Assembly (NCBI GenBank): GCA_917880885.1
Contig: OU862915.1
Coordinates: forward strand, 41,362,676 to 41,426,675
Direction: 5' to 3'
Length of the DNA: 64,000 bases
Source of the DNA: Limnephilus marmoratus
Taxonomy: Eukaryota; Arthropoda; Insecta; Trichoptera; Limnephilidae
The position numbers and the translations under genes were made by a program. The notes beneath the pieces are model-generated. The model was given only the letters and a program-made list of their open reading frames with translations, was not told the DNA's origin and ran no database searches. Of the stretch, positions 10,170-19,435 are shown piece after piece. Every line of letters begins with the position of its first letter. Positions within the stretch are counted from its first letter, which is position 1.

Positions 10170-11039
10170 CTTTCATCATTTCTCTACCAGTTCCGAGCCT
10201 CACAGCGAAGCATTAGGGTAGGTACCAGCACTCCATTATGGACGGCTAGCTTCGCTTCTTTCGATAGTTTTTTAGACCGGGGTAATATAATTACACTAAG
10301 AACAGTTTTACTCTGTATCTCAGTTGTCTTTTACACCATATACTCAATAATTTTGGTAATCATAGAAAAACTATTTGCTTATCGATCTGTTTTTAAAACT
10401 GTATATTGCATTGCTAGTTTTTTTAATATAAAATAATTTCTATCAAATTCCGGCAAAGTATCTGTAGCCCTCCCCCTCTCCGCCACGCATCGCATAGCGT
10501 TACCCCGTGCCTACAAACTGAAGATTCCACGGACTGGTAGCGGATCGGTAATAGTTGCATTTTAATAAAAAGGGAAGTGTCATAATAATTGAATCACGCT
10601 AGCTTCCTTAATATCGCTTTTACTTTTTTACTTTACTTAAGTTGAAAATGGGCGTCGGCGTAACTTGACAATTCAAGCAATAATAAGCAATTTCTAAGTT
10701 ATTAATGGAAAGGACTACATCCCGTTCGCTTACACTTTGCATTTCCTATGATCTTTTTACAATGCTTAAATATTTGCGTGCCGGTACTAGATGATTCCGT
10801 CTGGGACATTTCCGGTAAAATATTGAATTTACCATTTTTAGAAACATCACTCCAATTATACCCGTCTCTGTTTGTCGTGTGAAATAAAAATATATCAGAA
10901 AGAGACAATCATTATTGTTTAATTGGTTGAAGGAATTTGTAAAAATGAACTCCAACATTGTACAGGTGGTTTAAGTCTACATTGTATAAATAGTCTTAAA
11001 TTGGGTTTTCGGTTTTAATTGCTAACTTGTTTAGATTAG
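10170..11039. other. no recognisable feature
   Basis: AT-rich with a short GC-rich patch near 10450-10550. No similarity recognised. Confidence 0.45.
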
Positions 11040-11524
11040 GTGGTAATATTCATCTGGGAGGCGGATATGTGTACCGCCGCCCCGAGAACCATTATTGGAT
11101 AACCAACACCTTTGCCATAGAGGCAGGGCTGGGCAAAATACATGCATTACTGTAATTAAAATACAAATTACAAAATACTTTTTCGCATGTATTTAAAATA
11201 CGAAATACAAAATACTTTCAAGTCGTGTATTTGAAATACAAAATACAGTATTTTAACCATTTTTAAATTTCAAATACAAAATACAAAATACAAATTACAA
11301 AATACATTTGGTTTAGGTAGATCCTTTGGTTGCAATAAATTGTCGTAAGTGCCCATATCTAAGAGTGCGTTTCCATTGAAGCAAAGCAGAGCATAGTGAA
11401 ACAGAGACGTGCTAAAATTGACTAATCATATTGCTCAGGACACACATCTCGTCTCCGCTCCACTTGTAAAGATTTGTGGTATAGGACTTAGGTGTTAGAT
11501 TATAATAATTATTATTATAATAAC

Positions 11525-11750
11525 ACTAGCTGGTTCCCGGTATGCGTTGCACTGCAATATTCAAAGAAATAAATTGTTTCTCCCTGCATGTCCTTTCCCG
11601 TGCGTCCCCGTTCCCCTACCGCTTCCCTTTACCCTCTTGCATTCCCCGTACACCTTCCCTGCCTACCCTCTCCCCTCTTCCGCTCCCCCATCCCGCCAAC
11701 CCCTCCCGCGTTCCATATATTTAGTCCCAGAACATTTTTCTATATTATAA
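11525..11750 (+). repeat. dispersed 'ACTAGC' repeat with pyrimidine-rich tract
   Basis: ACTAGCTGGTTCCCGGTATG followed by CGTTGCACTGCA matches the reverse complement of 25680-25725 (ACTAGCGAGTACCCGGCAAG...). I recognise this as a common insect interspersed repeat start. It is followed here by a ~130-bp C/T-rich stretch with CCTTCC, CCCCTACC and CTCCCC blocks. It is not coding, although the tract keeps three frames open by chance. Confidence 0.5.
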
Positions 11751-12215
11751 AAACAATCAATAAAATCTGGTACCTAACATAGGTACCTATTTAAAATATC
11801 TATAATTTTAAAAATCCAATGAAAATTCTTTGGTTACAAAAAAACAGCTGCCTGCTAAATTTATTTTCATCTAACGCGCGAACTGTCAAACGTGCGTAGT
11901 TAAAATAGTCGTTAAGTTTTCTGAAATTATCCCATTTTCTGCGTAATTTTCTTAATTTTTCTTTCCGTAAGAACCTTCTAAAAGTATAAGAAAACTTAAA
12001 AAAAATGAATGAAATAGGTAAAGTCATTTTGAAGTTATGGCGTGACCAAGGGAAACAAGGATTCATTTTTATATATAAATGGATGACATTTGTGTAGCGA
12101 AGTTTTGTGTTATTTCACTTCAAGTGCGCTCTACAGTAGTTAACTTAAAAACATTCTAGTATTCAGTCCAATATTTTATTTCTAGTATTCAGTCCATTAT
12201 TTAATTATTCCAATA

Positions 12216-12810
12216 GTGCTCGATCAAAAACTGGGCGTACTGTACAAGGCCCGCAGATACTTTAATAGTACACAACTGCTAACCCTGTACAAATCACAAG
12301 TGCACCCCACGGTTGAATTTGGCAGCCACCTCTGGTCTGGAGCTCCAAAATACCTGAAAAATACCCTCGACTCTATGCAGAAACGGGCGGTCCGTTTAAT
12401 AGATTCTCCCATCTTAAAAGACGGATTGCAATCTTTAGAGCACAGGCGTCGAGTTGGAATGCTATCCTGGTTCTACCGGTATTACAATGGAAGATGCTCC
12501 GAGGAACTAGCATCATTGATCCTTTCGGCACCGGTGCATAGTCGGGAAACACATTGTACACGGTTGACATTTGTCACATGAGAACGGGTCATTTCTTCGA
12601 CTCGTTCTTGTGTTCAACAGCTCGGCTGTGGAATGATTGCCGGCCTCTGTGTTTCCTCCTTCCTACAACATGGGTCTCTTCAAGACCAATGTTCATTCCT
12701 TTCTCTCCTCAAAAAGACCCTCCACACAGCATCCCAGATGACATAGGCCCTGAGGGAAATTATTTTCCTCAGGGCCTCCTGTGTGGAGTTAATGAAAAAA
12801 AAATCTAATA
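12216..12810 (+). pseudogene. double-hairpin LINE, 5'-truncated copy 1
   Basis: Encodes LGVLYKARRYFNSTQLLTLY, KSQVHPTVEFGSHLWSGAPK, RVGMLSWFYRYYNGRCSEEL and, after a deletion/frameshift near 12550, RTGHFFDSFLCSTARLWND. This is the post-palm C-terminal region of a CR1/Jockey-like reverse transcriptase. The 3' end is diagnostic: outer stem CTCCACACAG (12720-12729) with CTGTGTGGAG (12779-12788), inner stem GGCCCTGAGG (12746-12755) with CCTCAGGGCC (12767-12776), then an A-tract. Both stems are perfect in this copy. It lies inside the hAT-like element. Confidence 0.88.
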
Positions 12811-12955
12811 CTATGATACAAGAGTGTACCATACAAAGCAATGACAAGTATGATACAAAATGTACAATAACAGTGCTATTATAGCACAGGACAATAATAA
12901 TAACTAGCATGAAGTAAAAAAAAATATAGTACAGTACATTATAAAGCAATTATAA

Positions 12956-13125
12956 GGGGGCATACATTAATTAGGTGAGCAGTTTTTCTTCCAAACTAGA
13001 CTCCCCCCGCCCCTTGGTGAGATAATTTGGACCACTTCGTTTATTCTTTTCAAGTACCGTGAGATTTTGCTGGACCCCCCCCCCCCCCCTCCTTTTTTGA
13101 GCTCACATAATTAATGTATGCCCCC
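12956..13125. mobile_element. PIF/Harbinger-like MITE
   Basis: A 170-bp element with inverted ends GGGGGCATACATTAATTA(G/T)GTGAGC at both sides and TAA duplicated at 12953-12955 and 13126-13128. A 3-bp TAA target and G-rich termini are typical of PIF/Harbinger MITEs. It contains a C(13) tract at 13077-13089. It is nested inside the hAT-like element. Confidence 0.85.
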
Positions 13126-13565
13126 TAAGAGAACTACAAATAATCATTAATAAAGAGTCCTATAGCAAAGGACAATAGTAGGTACAGGATTCTAGCGTTT
13201 TTAGTCTATGTATTATCTATGTGTGGTTATTTTTAATTATCATTATTAAAATCACTAAATGTATTTGAAAATGTATTTTGAAGCCTTAAGTATTTGAAAT
13301 ACAAATTACAAAATACCTCAGCAGCAGGTAATTGAAATACCAATTACCAAATACATTGTATTTGTATATTATTGTATTTCAAATACGTATTTCAATTACA
13401 AGTTTTTCAAATACTGCCCAGCCCTGGCCATAGGTCACTCCAAGTGGTAAGCTATGTTTGGTGACTTAGCAGGGGTGTCCGGGTTCATGGGATGAGGTTT
13501 GTTCGGGTCTTGTTGGCGGATGCGTCTACCCACCAGCTGCATGGCAGGACGGATCGGGATAGACT

Positions 13566-13965
13566 GTTTTTTTTACATTAGGTCAACACAGGAGGCCCTG
13601 AGGAAAATAATTTCCCACAGGGCCTATGTCATCTTTGGGGATGCTGTGTGAAGGGTCTTTTTAGGAAAGGAAGGAGAGCAAGTTCTGAAAAGGAAAAGGG
13701 ATGAAGGGTAGGTAGGAATCTGGGAGTCAGTGTGTCCAGGAATCTATCCCTCCCACTGCGGTGAAAGGCTATGTTCCGAGAGAGTACGGCTGGAGAAATC
13801 AAAGGGACTCCCTCAACACTCTCTCCCAATCCATCCTGCCATGCAGCTGGTGGGCAGAGATGCATCCGCCGCCAAGACCCGGATAATCCTCACCCCATGA
13901 ACCCGGGCACCCCTGCTAAGTCACCAAACGTAGCGAACGACTTGGGGTGACCTATCGCAGAGGTG
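13566..13965 (-). mobile_element. double-hairpin non-autonomous element, near full length
   Basis: Starts (reversed) with a T-tract and CAACACAGGAGGCCCTGAGG, followed by the shared hairpin region. Then come the A/G-rich block AGGAAAGGAAGGAGAGCAAG, CATCCCTCC, TCCTGCCATGCAGCTGGTGG, the phrase AACCCGGGCACCCCTGCTAA and the start AACGTAGCGAACGACTTGGG. It lies tail to tail with the split plus copy ending at 13565, making a large imperfect inverted pair. Confidence 0.88.
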
Positions 13966-13984
13966 ATTTTAGATTTTCACGGCC

Positions 13985-14105
13985 ATAAGTATTTTTGTTA
14001 TTAGTTTTTGGGGTATTATGCCGTGTATACCTCCTTCTTTAGCCAAAGTTTCGGACAGCGTTGCAGTGTCCATCATCAGGGCAGATGTGTAATCTCTTTC
14101 AACCC
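13985..14105 (-). repeat. dispersed repeat X with hammerhead-like core
   Basis: The minus strand at 14048-14079 reads CTGATGA-T-GGACA-9 nt-TGTCC-GAAAC. It is flanked by a TTGGCT-like segment, AAGAAGGAGG and CACGGCATAATACCCCAAAA. The same block occurs at 53999-54090 and, decayed, at 52016-52075 and 51395-51440. CUGAUGA-stem-GAAA is the catalytic core of hammerhead ribozymes. I could not find the matching stem III with its UH cleavage site, so a working ribozyme is not shown. Confidence 0.65.
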
Positions 14106-14186
14106 ATCGCCTTGCAATGCAGTGGGAGAGATGGATTCATATATCTCTCACCCGCGACCTCCGGATTCGTAGTCGAAGTTCGCAAT
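14106..14186 (+). mobile_element. double-hairpin non-autonomous element, short fragment
   Basis: CAACCCATCGCCTTGCAATG followed by CAGTGGGAGAGATGGATTCA matches the middle of the family in plus orientation. It is cut off by the minus-strand copy beginning at 14187. Confidence 0.7.
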
Positions 14187-14645
14187 CTCATTTTTTTTAC
14201 AGTAGCTCCACATAGGAGGCCCTGAGAAAAATAATTTCCCTCAGGGCCTATGTCATCTAAGGGGATGCTGTGTGGAGGGTCTTTTTAAGGAAGGGAAGGA
14301 TAGGAAGTTCTGGGAAGGAAAAAGGTATGTGGGGTGGATAGGAATCTGGGGTCAATGTGTCTAGGAGTGACGAACCTAAAATTCCATCCCTCCAAATGCG
14401 GTGCAAGGCGATGGGTCGAGAGAGTCCGGCTGGAAAGGACAAAAGGCCTCCCTCAACCAAACTCTCTTATCCGGCCCGCCACGCAGCAGGGCAGACCTAT
14501 CCGCCGCCACGTCCTGGACAAACCTGATACCATGAACCCGGGCACCCCTGCTTAGTCACCAAACGTAGCAAACTGCTTGCAGAGGTGTTGGTTATACAGT
14601 AATGGTTCCCGGGGCGGCGGTACCCATACCCGCTTCCCAAATTGG
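14187..14645 (-). mobile_element. double-hairpin non-autonomous element, full length
   Basis: About 459 bp, from the T-tract and AGCTCCACATAGGAGGCCCT (3' end reversed) through the AAGGAAGGGAAGGATAGGAA block. It continues to AACCCGGGCACCCCTGCTTA and the 5' end CCCGGGGCGGCGGTACCCAT..CCCGCTTCCCAAA. One of the most complete copies. The outer stem has one mismatch and the inner stem is nearly intact. There is no open frame of note. Confidence 0.88.
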
Positions 14646-14711
14646 AATACCTCGTTTACAATTAGTCCTTATTCAAGTCATCTTAGGTATGATTAGTCTA
14701 TTGTATATTTA

Positions 14712-15012
14712 TCGGCGTAGTCCAGCGGTAAGGCTCTTGACTCGCACTCCGAAGGTCGCGGGATTATAATTTGTGTTATTTGACAATTTATTTAGTAAAA
14801 ATAATACATATATTTTATATTTGCAGCACTTTCCAGAGTGGAAGATACTCTCAGTATCGCCCTGGTGTAAGACCACCATTCAGAATTGAAATGTTGCGTG
14901 ATATGGCTTTAGCCGTGTTTGGTGACCAGATCTGAATAGTCAGGAACTTCCCAACCTTCCTCTTCCCTATCTCCTTCCCCTATCCACTACGTTGTGCGAT
15001 ATTCATGTAAAA
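14712..15012 (+). mobile_element. tRNA-headed SINE, full length
   Basis: Head CGGCGTAGTCCAGCGGTAAG with GGTCGCGGGATT as a degraded B-box. The body is GTGTTATTTGACAATTTATT, then CAGAGTGGAAGATACTCTCA, GCCCTGGTGTAAGACCACCA and TTTGGTGACCAGATCTGAAT. The 3' part is a C/T-rich CTTCCTCTTCCCTATCTCCT stretch and TTCATGTAAAAA. A/B-box-like head plus conserved body plus A-tail defines a pol III SINE. Other copies lie at 15308, 19436, 29085, 42690, 53108 and 60519. Confidence 0.8.
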
Positions 15013-15047
15013 ACAAAATAATCAAGATTTTTGAACCCTACCCTAAA

Positions 15048-15307
15048 TCCAAAATCAAATCTAAAATCAAATTCAAAATCAAATTCAAAATCATGAGAAC
15101 TGGTCGCTTCTTCGATTCGTTTTTGTGCTCAACAGCTCGGCTATGGAACGATTTGCCGGCCTCTGGGTTTTCCCCTTTCTACAACATGGGTCTCTTCAAG
15201 ACCAATGTTGACTCCCTCTTCTCCTCAAAAAGACCCTCCACACAGCATATTAGATGACATAGGCCTTGAGGGAAATCGTTTTCTTAAGGGCCTCCTGTGT
15301 GGAGTTT
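15048..15307 (+). pseudogene. double-hairpin LINE, 5'-truncated copy 2
   Basis: The last 55 codons (RTGRFFDSFLCSTARLWNDL ... SSKRPSTQHIR) and the double-hairpin 3' end are present; the outer stem is perfect. The inner stem reads GGCCTTGAGG/CTTAAGGGCC, with one mismatch and two G:U-type pairs. The left edge is a 12-bp tandem repeat (AAATCAAATTCA-type, 15048-15092). The T-tract at 15305 begins a minus-strand SINE, so the two elements share their A/T-rich ends. Confidence 0.85.
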
Positions 15308-15690
15308 TTTTTACAGTGAATACCGCACAAGAATCTCAACTGCTCCCGTCTGGAGCCAGTGACACCATGGAATCCCCAATTGGGGTATGTTGTGAGGCTG
15401 AAGGTAGTGGGGAGGGGAAGGAGGTGGGGAAGAGGAAGGTTGGGAAGTACCTGGCGATTCAGATCTGGACACCAAACACGGCCAAAGCCATTTTCAAGCA
15501 ACGTTTCAATTTTGAATGGTGGTCTTACTTACACCAGGGCGATATTGATAGTATCTTCCACTCTGGAACGTGCCGCAAATATACTATTTATTATTTTAAA
15601 TGAATTAATTGTGAAATAACACAAATTAATCAAATAAAATTTGAGACCTGCGGTTTGCGAGTCAAGGGTCTCACTCCTGGACTATGTAGG
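15308..15690 (-). mobile_element. tRNA-headed SINE, copy 2
   Basis: Reversed order: T-tract, AATACCGCACAAGAATCTCA, CCCCAATTGGGGTATGTTGT, the GGGGAGGGGAAGGAGGTGGG block, GCCAAAGCCATTTTCAAGCA and CTCTGGAACGTGCCGCAAAT. It ends at a degraded head with GCGAGTCAAGGGTCTCACTC. It abuts the double-hairpin LINE tail directly. Confidence 0.85.
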
Positions 15691-16689
15691 CCGTATATTG
15701 TAATTTATTTTTAAATTATTGTTTATTTTTGTTCATAACTTTTTTTTATAAAATACACCAAAACAACAATAAAACATATTTTAATTACTTCAATACAACT
15801 AGAGACAATGCTTTTGAAAAATTGTCACGCGTAAAGTAATTACCTACCTAGGTACAGAACATTTTTTAAAATGAAAAACTTGTTAGATTTCTTAAATATG
15901 ATAATATAATCCATTATAAAAATTACGTTCTACTAAAAAAACATTTTAAAAAAATAATATAACTGTATGAAAAAACATATTACATGAGTACCTAATATAT
16001 TTCTGAAATTTTTAGAAAACCCTGTATAGATATCATTACATTACAACTGACTATGCTTTCAGAACGCAAAAGACAAATACAGAATGACGTAGCAAATATT
16101 TTATTTATTAAAGAAAAAACTACATAAATGTGTATTAAAATACGTAATAATATCAACCTTGTAATAAACACAAAAACAATTAACACAAAATTAATAACGA
16201 TATTATAAAAGCAATTCGTAAATCAATCTTCAATTTTAAAAAAGCGCGCGAATAGCCGCTAAATATTACTCGTATAATATAATGTCTGTTCTTCTAAAAC
16301 AACTAACAGTCCACAGCGAGCGCTTGACAGTAGCTACCTATGTAGATAGAATACAACATAACATACCGGCAAACATATAACATATCGCAAAAGATTCAAT
16401 CTGACATAGCAATGTCATGCGATAATAGATTTTGAGGAATTTAACCATTGAGTTCAATATCGCAAAGCATTGATAAACGACTTGGAGTTTGAATGATATT
16501 GTATGACGAGAACATCCGGCAACGTCGCATGCCGTGATGGTTATAGATGCGATAAAAAGTGTACCCAGTTGATGTTCTAAGTATTGATGAATATTTACTG
16601 ATAAAAAACGCATTCCGGAGCATTAACGGTCCACGTAAAAATGTCATTTATTCACTCAAAAATTTTTTTTACACCGTTCGACTCGTCTC
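15691..16689. other. no recognisable feature
   Basis: AT-rich sequence. Short open frames on the minus strand near 16338-16647 look like chance frames in AT-rich DNA. Confidence 0.5.
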
Positions 16690-16825
16690 ATCGAGTTTGA
16701 TATGATGGACTTAAAAAAAAAAAAACGATGAGCCACTAAGTGCCCAAATGAGCCAGTAAGTCGAAATGATCAAGAAGTTCCGGTAATTAAAGGACGCTTT
16801 GAGCCACTAAATGCCGTAACATAAA

Positions 16826-16828
<3 letters not shown>
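16690..16828 (-). repeat. repeat flanking the (AT)n tract
   Basis: GAGCCACTAAGTGCC, GAGCCAGTAAGTCG and GAGCCACTAAATGCCG are three related ~14-bp phrases. The segment next to the microsatellite resembles (inverted) the flank of the array at 8241-8307. Confidence 0.5.

Positions 16829-16882
<54 letters not shown>
16829..16882. repeat. (AT)n microsatellite
   Basis: About 27 uninterrupted AT units. Confidence 0.95.
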
Positions 16883-16886
<4 letters not shown>

Positions 16887-17614
16887 TAAAATTTGTTGGG
16901 TGTGAGACAACCCAAATCTTTGTAGTATACAAAAAAATCTAAAAAAAACAATTCAGAACCAATTTGATGAAGAAATTCGTAACTTCAAACAATAATTTCT
17001 CAAAACAGTACTTGATACACTAAAGTATTTACGGTGCGAAATGATAATAAATTAAAGAAATGTTTTAAAATTTAAGCTACAAAATTAGCAGTGTAATACG
17101 AAGTCAACATTGTTACTATTTCAAAGCTTTTATCCCAAAAATTTCAAGCGTTCACTATCCACTTTACTTTATAACCCGGATCATTTTTCGAATGCCAAAA
17201 ATTACGCGAAAGCCTTTTTACTCTGTAATCTGATACCCCATTAATTTGTTAACATTATAATATTTCAGTACGGTATTTTTAACGTAATTTCTTCCTACAT
17301 ATTTTGTTATAATTTGAACCAAATTGCCCGTCAAAACGGACATCAATTATTATTATTATTAAAGTCTCCCCCGACAGATTTGAAATCATGAATAATTTGT
17401 ATGGCCCGTTGTATCCCGTTATGTTGGTTCTATTTTGATGAAGGAATACCAGCAGCATGCAATCGTGTTTTCAATTAAAAGGTTTCTCAAAAATAAACAA
17501 ATTTATGTAAAAATAACAGCTTCTTGTCTAATGTAATAGATATTTCCGTGGAGGCAAATTATAGTTTTGTCAAATTCTTTTAAAACATCGCTACATTTTT
17601 ATTATTTTTTTTAA
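16883..17614. other. no recognisable feature
   Basis: AT-rich, no gene seen. Confidence 0.5.
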
Positions 17615-18005
17615 ACATTGACTCTAGACAGGAGGCCTAGAGGAAAATAATTTCCTTCAGGATCCGTGTAATTTTTGGGGATGATGCGTGGAAAGTCTTT
17701 TTGAGGAAAGGAAGGAATGAACATAAATATTGAAGAGACCCGTAGGAGGGAGAAAACAAAGAGCACGGCAAATCGTTCAGCTGAGACGTTGAACTCAACA
17801 ATGAGTCGTAGAAAGGACCCGTTCGGCGTGTTTCCCGACTATGCATTGTTGCCGAAGGAACCGTTCCGTTACCTTCAATTGTAATACTGAAAGAACAGGA
17901 ACAGCGTTACCACCTGATGCATGTGCTCTTTCTAAATTCTAAATCTGTTTTAAAATATATTAAAGGGATTCCGGCAAATGGACCGCCCGTTTTTGCTAAT
18001 TAAGA
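17615..18005 (-). pseudogene. double-hairpin LINE, decayed copy
   Basis: The minus strand gives HSRETRRTGPFYDSLLSSTS and SPSYGSLQYLCSFLPFLKKT, matching the C-terminus of the family. The 3' end, ACAGGAGGCCTAGAGGAAAA, is recognisable but the stems are eroded. Sequence up to ATGGACCGCCCGTTTTTGC at 18000 matches the region encoding QKRAVRLID in other copies. More diverged than the copies at 12216 and 54462, so older. Confidence 0.75.
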
Positions 18006-18103
18006 CCACATAGTTTTGTTAGCACATTTACTGGCTTCGTTTTTTTTATGAAGGATTGTCGTTCCCACGATGTTTTGTATTTCAAAATTCAAAGTTTTTT
18101 AAG

Positions 18104-18575
18104 TGAAAACTTCTTTAGCACTATTGTGATTTGAAACTCGATGAAACGAAAAAGAGACACTAAAAATAGACAAACACATACATCTGTAGAATTAAACCTG
18201 CGAGAGAATGAGATAGACTAATCGGTCTCCTCTTATAATAATAATAATAATAAATTTGGACAACTTATATAGCGCTGTTTTTGCGAAAAATCGCCTCAAG
18301 AGCGCTGTACAAATTAGCATGGATTTTACATGAGAATTTACTTAACTTAGGAGGCTAGATAACAACTCATCTTGCAGCTATCAAGCGCATGGATTATTGG
18401 AATTCTAGCCCCCCGATAAATTAAATAAAATATCTTTTTATATGTACGTATTTCAATTTACTTAACTATGTAGGGGGCTAGATAACCACTCGTCTTGCAG
18501 CTATCAAGCGCATGGATTGTTCTCTGCTCTCATTCTCGTCTTATTCTGGTCTACTTAAGTTTCTGGTGGTTTCAC
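18104..18575 (-). mobile_element. MITE M2 interrupted by another repeat
   Basis: Ends AAGTGAAAACTTCTTTAGCA (left) and GGTTTCACTTCTACCGCGCG (right) match, inverted, the continuous copy at 56935-57135. The left half stops near 18238 after TGCGAGAGAATGAGATAGAC. The right half resumes near 18535 with GGTCTACTTAAGTTTCTGG. The inserted ~295 bp starts with an (ATA)n run and includes two direct repeats (18335-18395 and 18455-18518: CTTGCAGCTATCAAGCGCAT). It also has a TATAGCGCTGTTTTTGCGAA phrase that recurs near 51696. The insert's own class is unknown. Confidence 0.65.
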
Positions 18576-19068
18576 TTCTACCGCGCGTGAACTGTACGCT
18601 TGTATTTTTTAATCTCTGTCCATTGGTCCATGCGACCCTATTTATGTTGACCAAATCTGTTTAATGATATTTAAAATAAAAATTATGAGAATCATCCATC
18701 TAAAAAGTTCGTGAAGTTTTTAGTTGACTCGTATAAAGTTTATCGACTACTTCATCGTTTCGAGTATTAGTTATCGTTCTAGTTTACGTCGGGTCGGCAA
18801 GTGCGAGCAACTTGCTTCGACTAACTTAGACTAGCTTTGGACTTGCGATTATTTAGTTTATTTTCTTGCTTTGACCAGACCCGCCGGGATAATGCTTTCT
18901 AACTCAATACAGAAAACTATTGAAATTGAAAATGTTTAAAAACTTGCGAAATGCATGTTTGTCTTGTAAGTTTTGTAAATTGATTTGAATTCGGGGAGAA
19001 AAATAAAGATTTTAAAAATATATATACATATTTTTTTAATAATTGTGGAGTGATCTGGAATATTTTTC
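18576..19068. other. no recognisable feature
   Basis: AT-rich, no gene or named repeat seen. Confidence 0.45.
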
Positions 19069-19432
19069 TTTTTACAATAGCTTCACACAGGAGGCCTAAA
19101 TGGTACAATTTCCCTTGGGGCCTATTTTATCTTTGGGGTTGCCGTGTGAAGAAAGAGGATAAGTGCTGGGAAGAGGGGAAGGAAAAAGGTCTGAGGGGGT
19201 GGGGGGGGGAAAGGTTTGGGTGGTAAAAGAGGGGTTAGTATATCTAGGGTTGTCGGACGTTTATTCGTCCCTCTCACTGCGGTGCAAGAGTTGGGTCGAG
19301 AGAGATCAGCTGGAGTTATCAAAGTATCGAAACTAGTCTCACCCGATCTGGCCCGCCACGCAGCTATTGGTAGGCGCAATCACCGCCAACACCTCAACCG
19401 ATGATCCTGAGAACCCCTGCTAAGTCATCAAA
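19069..19432 (-). mobile_element. double-hairpin non-autonomous element, diverged copy
   Basis: T-tract, AGCTTCACACAGGAGGCCTA, a G-rich run (GGGGGTGGGGGGGGGAAAGG), CGGTGCAAGAGTTGGGTCGA, CCCGATCTGGCCCGCCACGC and the 5' phrase AACCCCTGCTAAGTCATCAA. The inner hairpin is eroded. It abuts the tRNA-headed SINE starting at 19436. Confidence 0.82.
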
Positions 19433-19435
19433 CCG

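Larger units (their letters stand above)
11124..13426. mobile_element. hAT-like DNA transposon, non-autonomous
   Basis: A 2303-bp insertion with inverted ends CAGGGCTGGGCA / TGCCCAGCCCTG. The inner ~200 bp on each side are dense in AAATACAAAATACA-type repeats. The target duplication is GCCATAGG on the right versus GCCATAGAGG on the left, so it is 8 bp with a 2-bp indel. CAGGG ends and an 8-bp duplication fit hAT. The interior shows no transposase. It carries a LINE tail (12216-12810) and a MITE (12956-13125), which landed later. Confidence 0.8.
11040..13565 (+). mobile_element. double-hairpin non-autonomous element split by an hAT-like insertion
   Basis: The head of the element (TGGGAGGCGG ... 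GGATAACCAACACC..TGCCATAG) stops at 11123 and resumes at 13427 with CCATAGGTCACTCCAAGTGG, GTGACTTAGCAGGGGTG, GGGTTCATGG and GCATGGCAGGACGGATCGGG before ending near 13565. The same sequence is continuous at 49498-49640. The intervening 2.3 kb is a separate transposon. The 3' half of this copy is missing; it abuts an inverted copy starting at 13566. Confidence 0.85.

Noticed and set aside
11542..11782. Three overlapping plus-strand frames rich in Pro, Ser and Leu
   Set aside because: The C/T-rich tract removes stop codons in all frames; no motif and no start context.
16338..16647. Two overlapping minus-strand frames of 68-91 codons
   Set aside because: AT-rich, no motif, no splice sites in the right phase.
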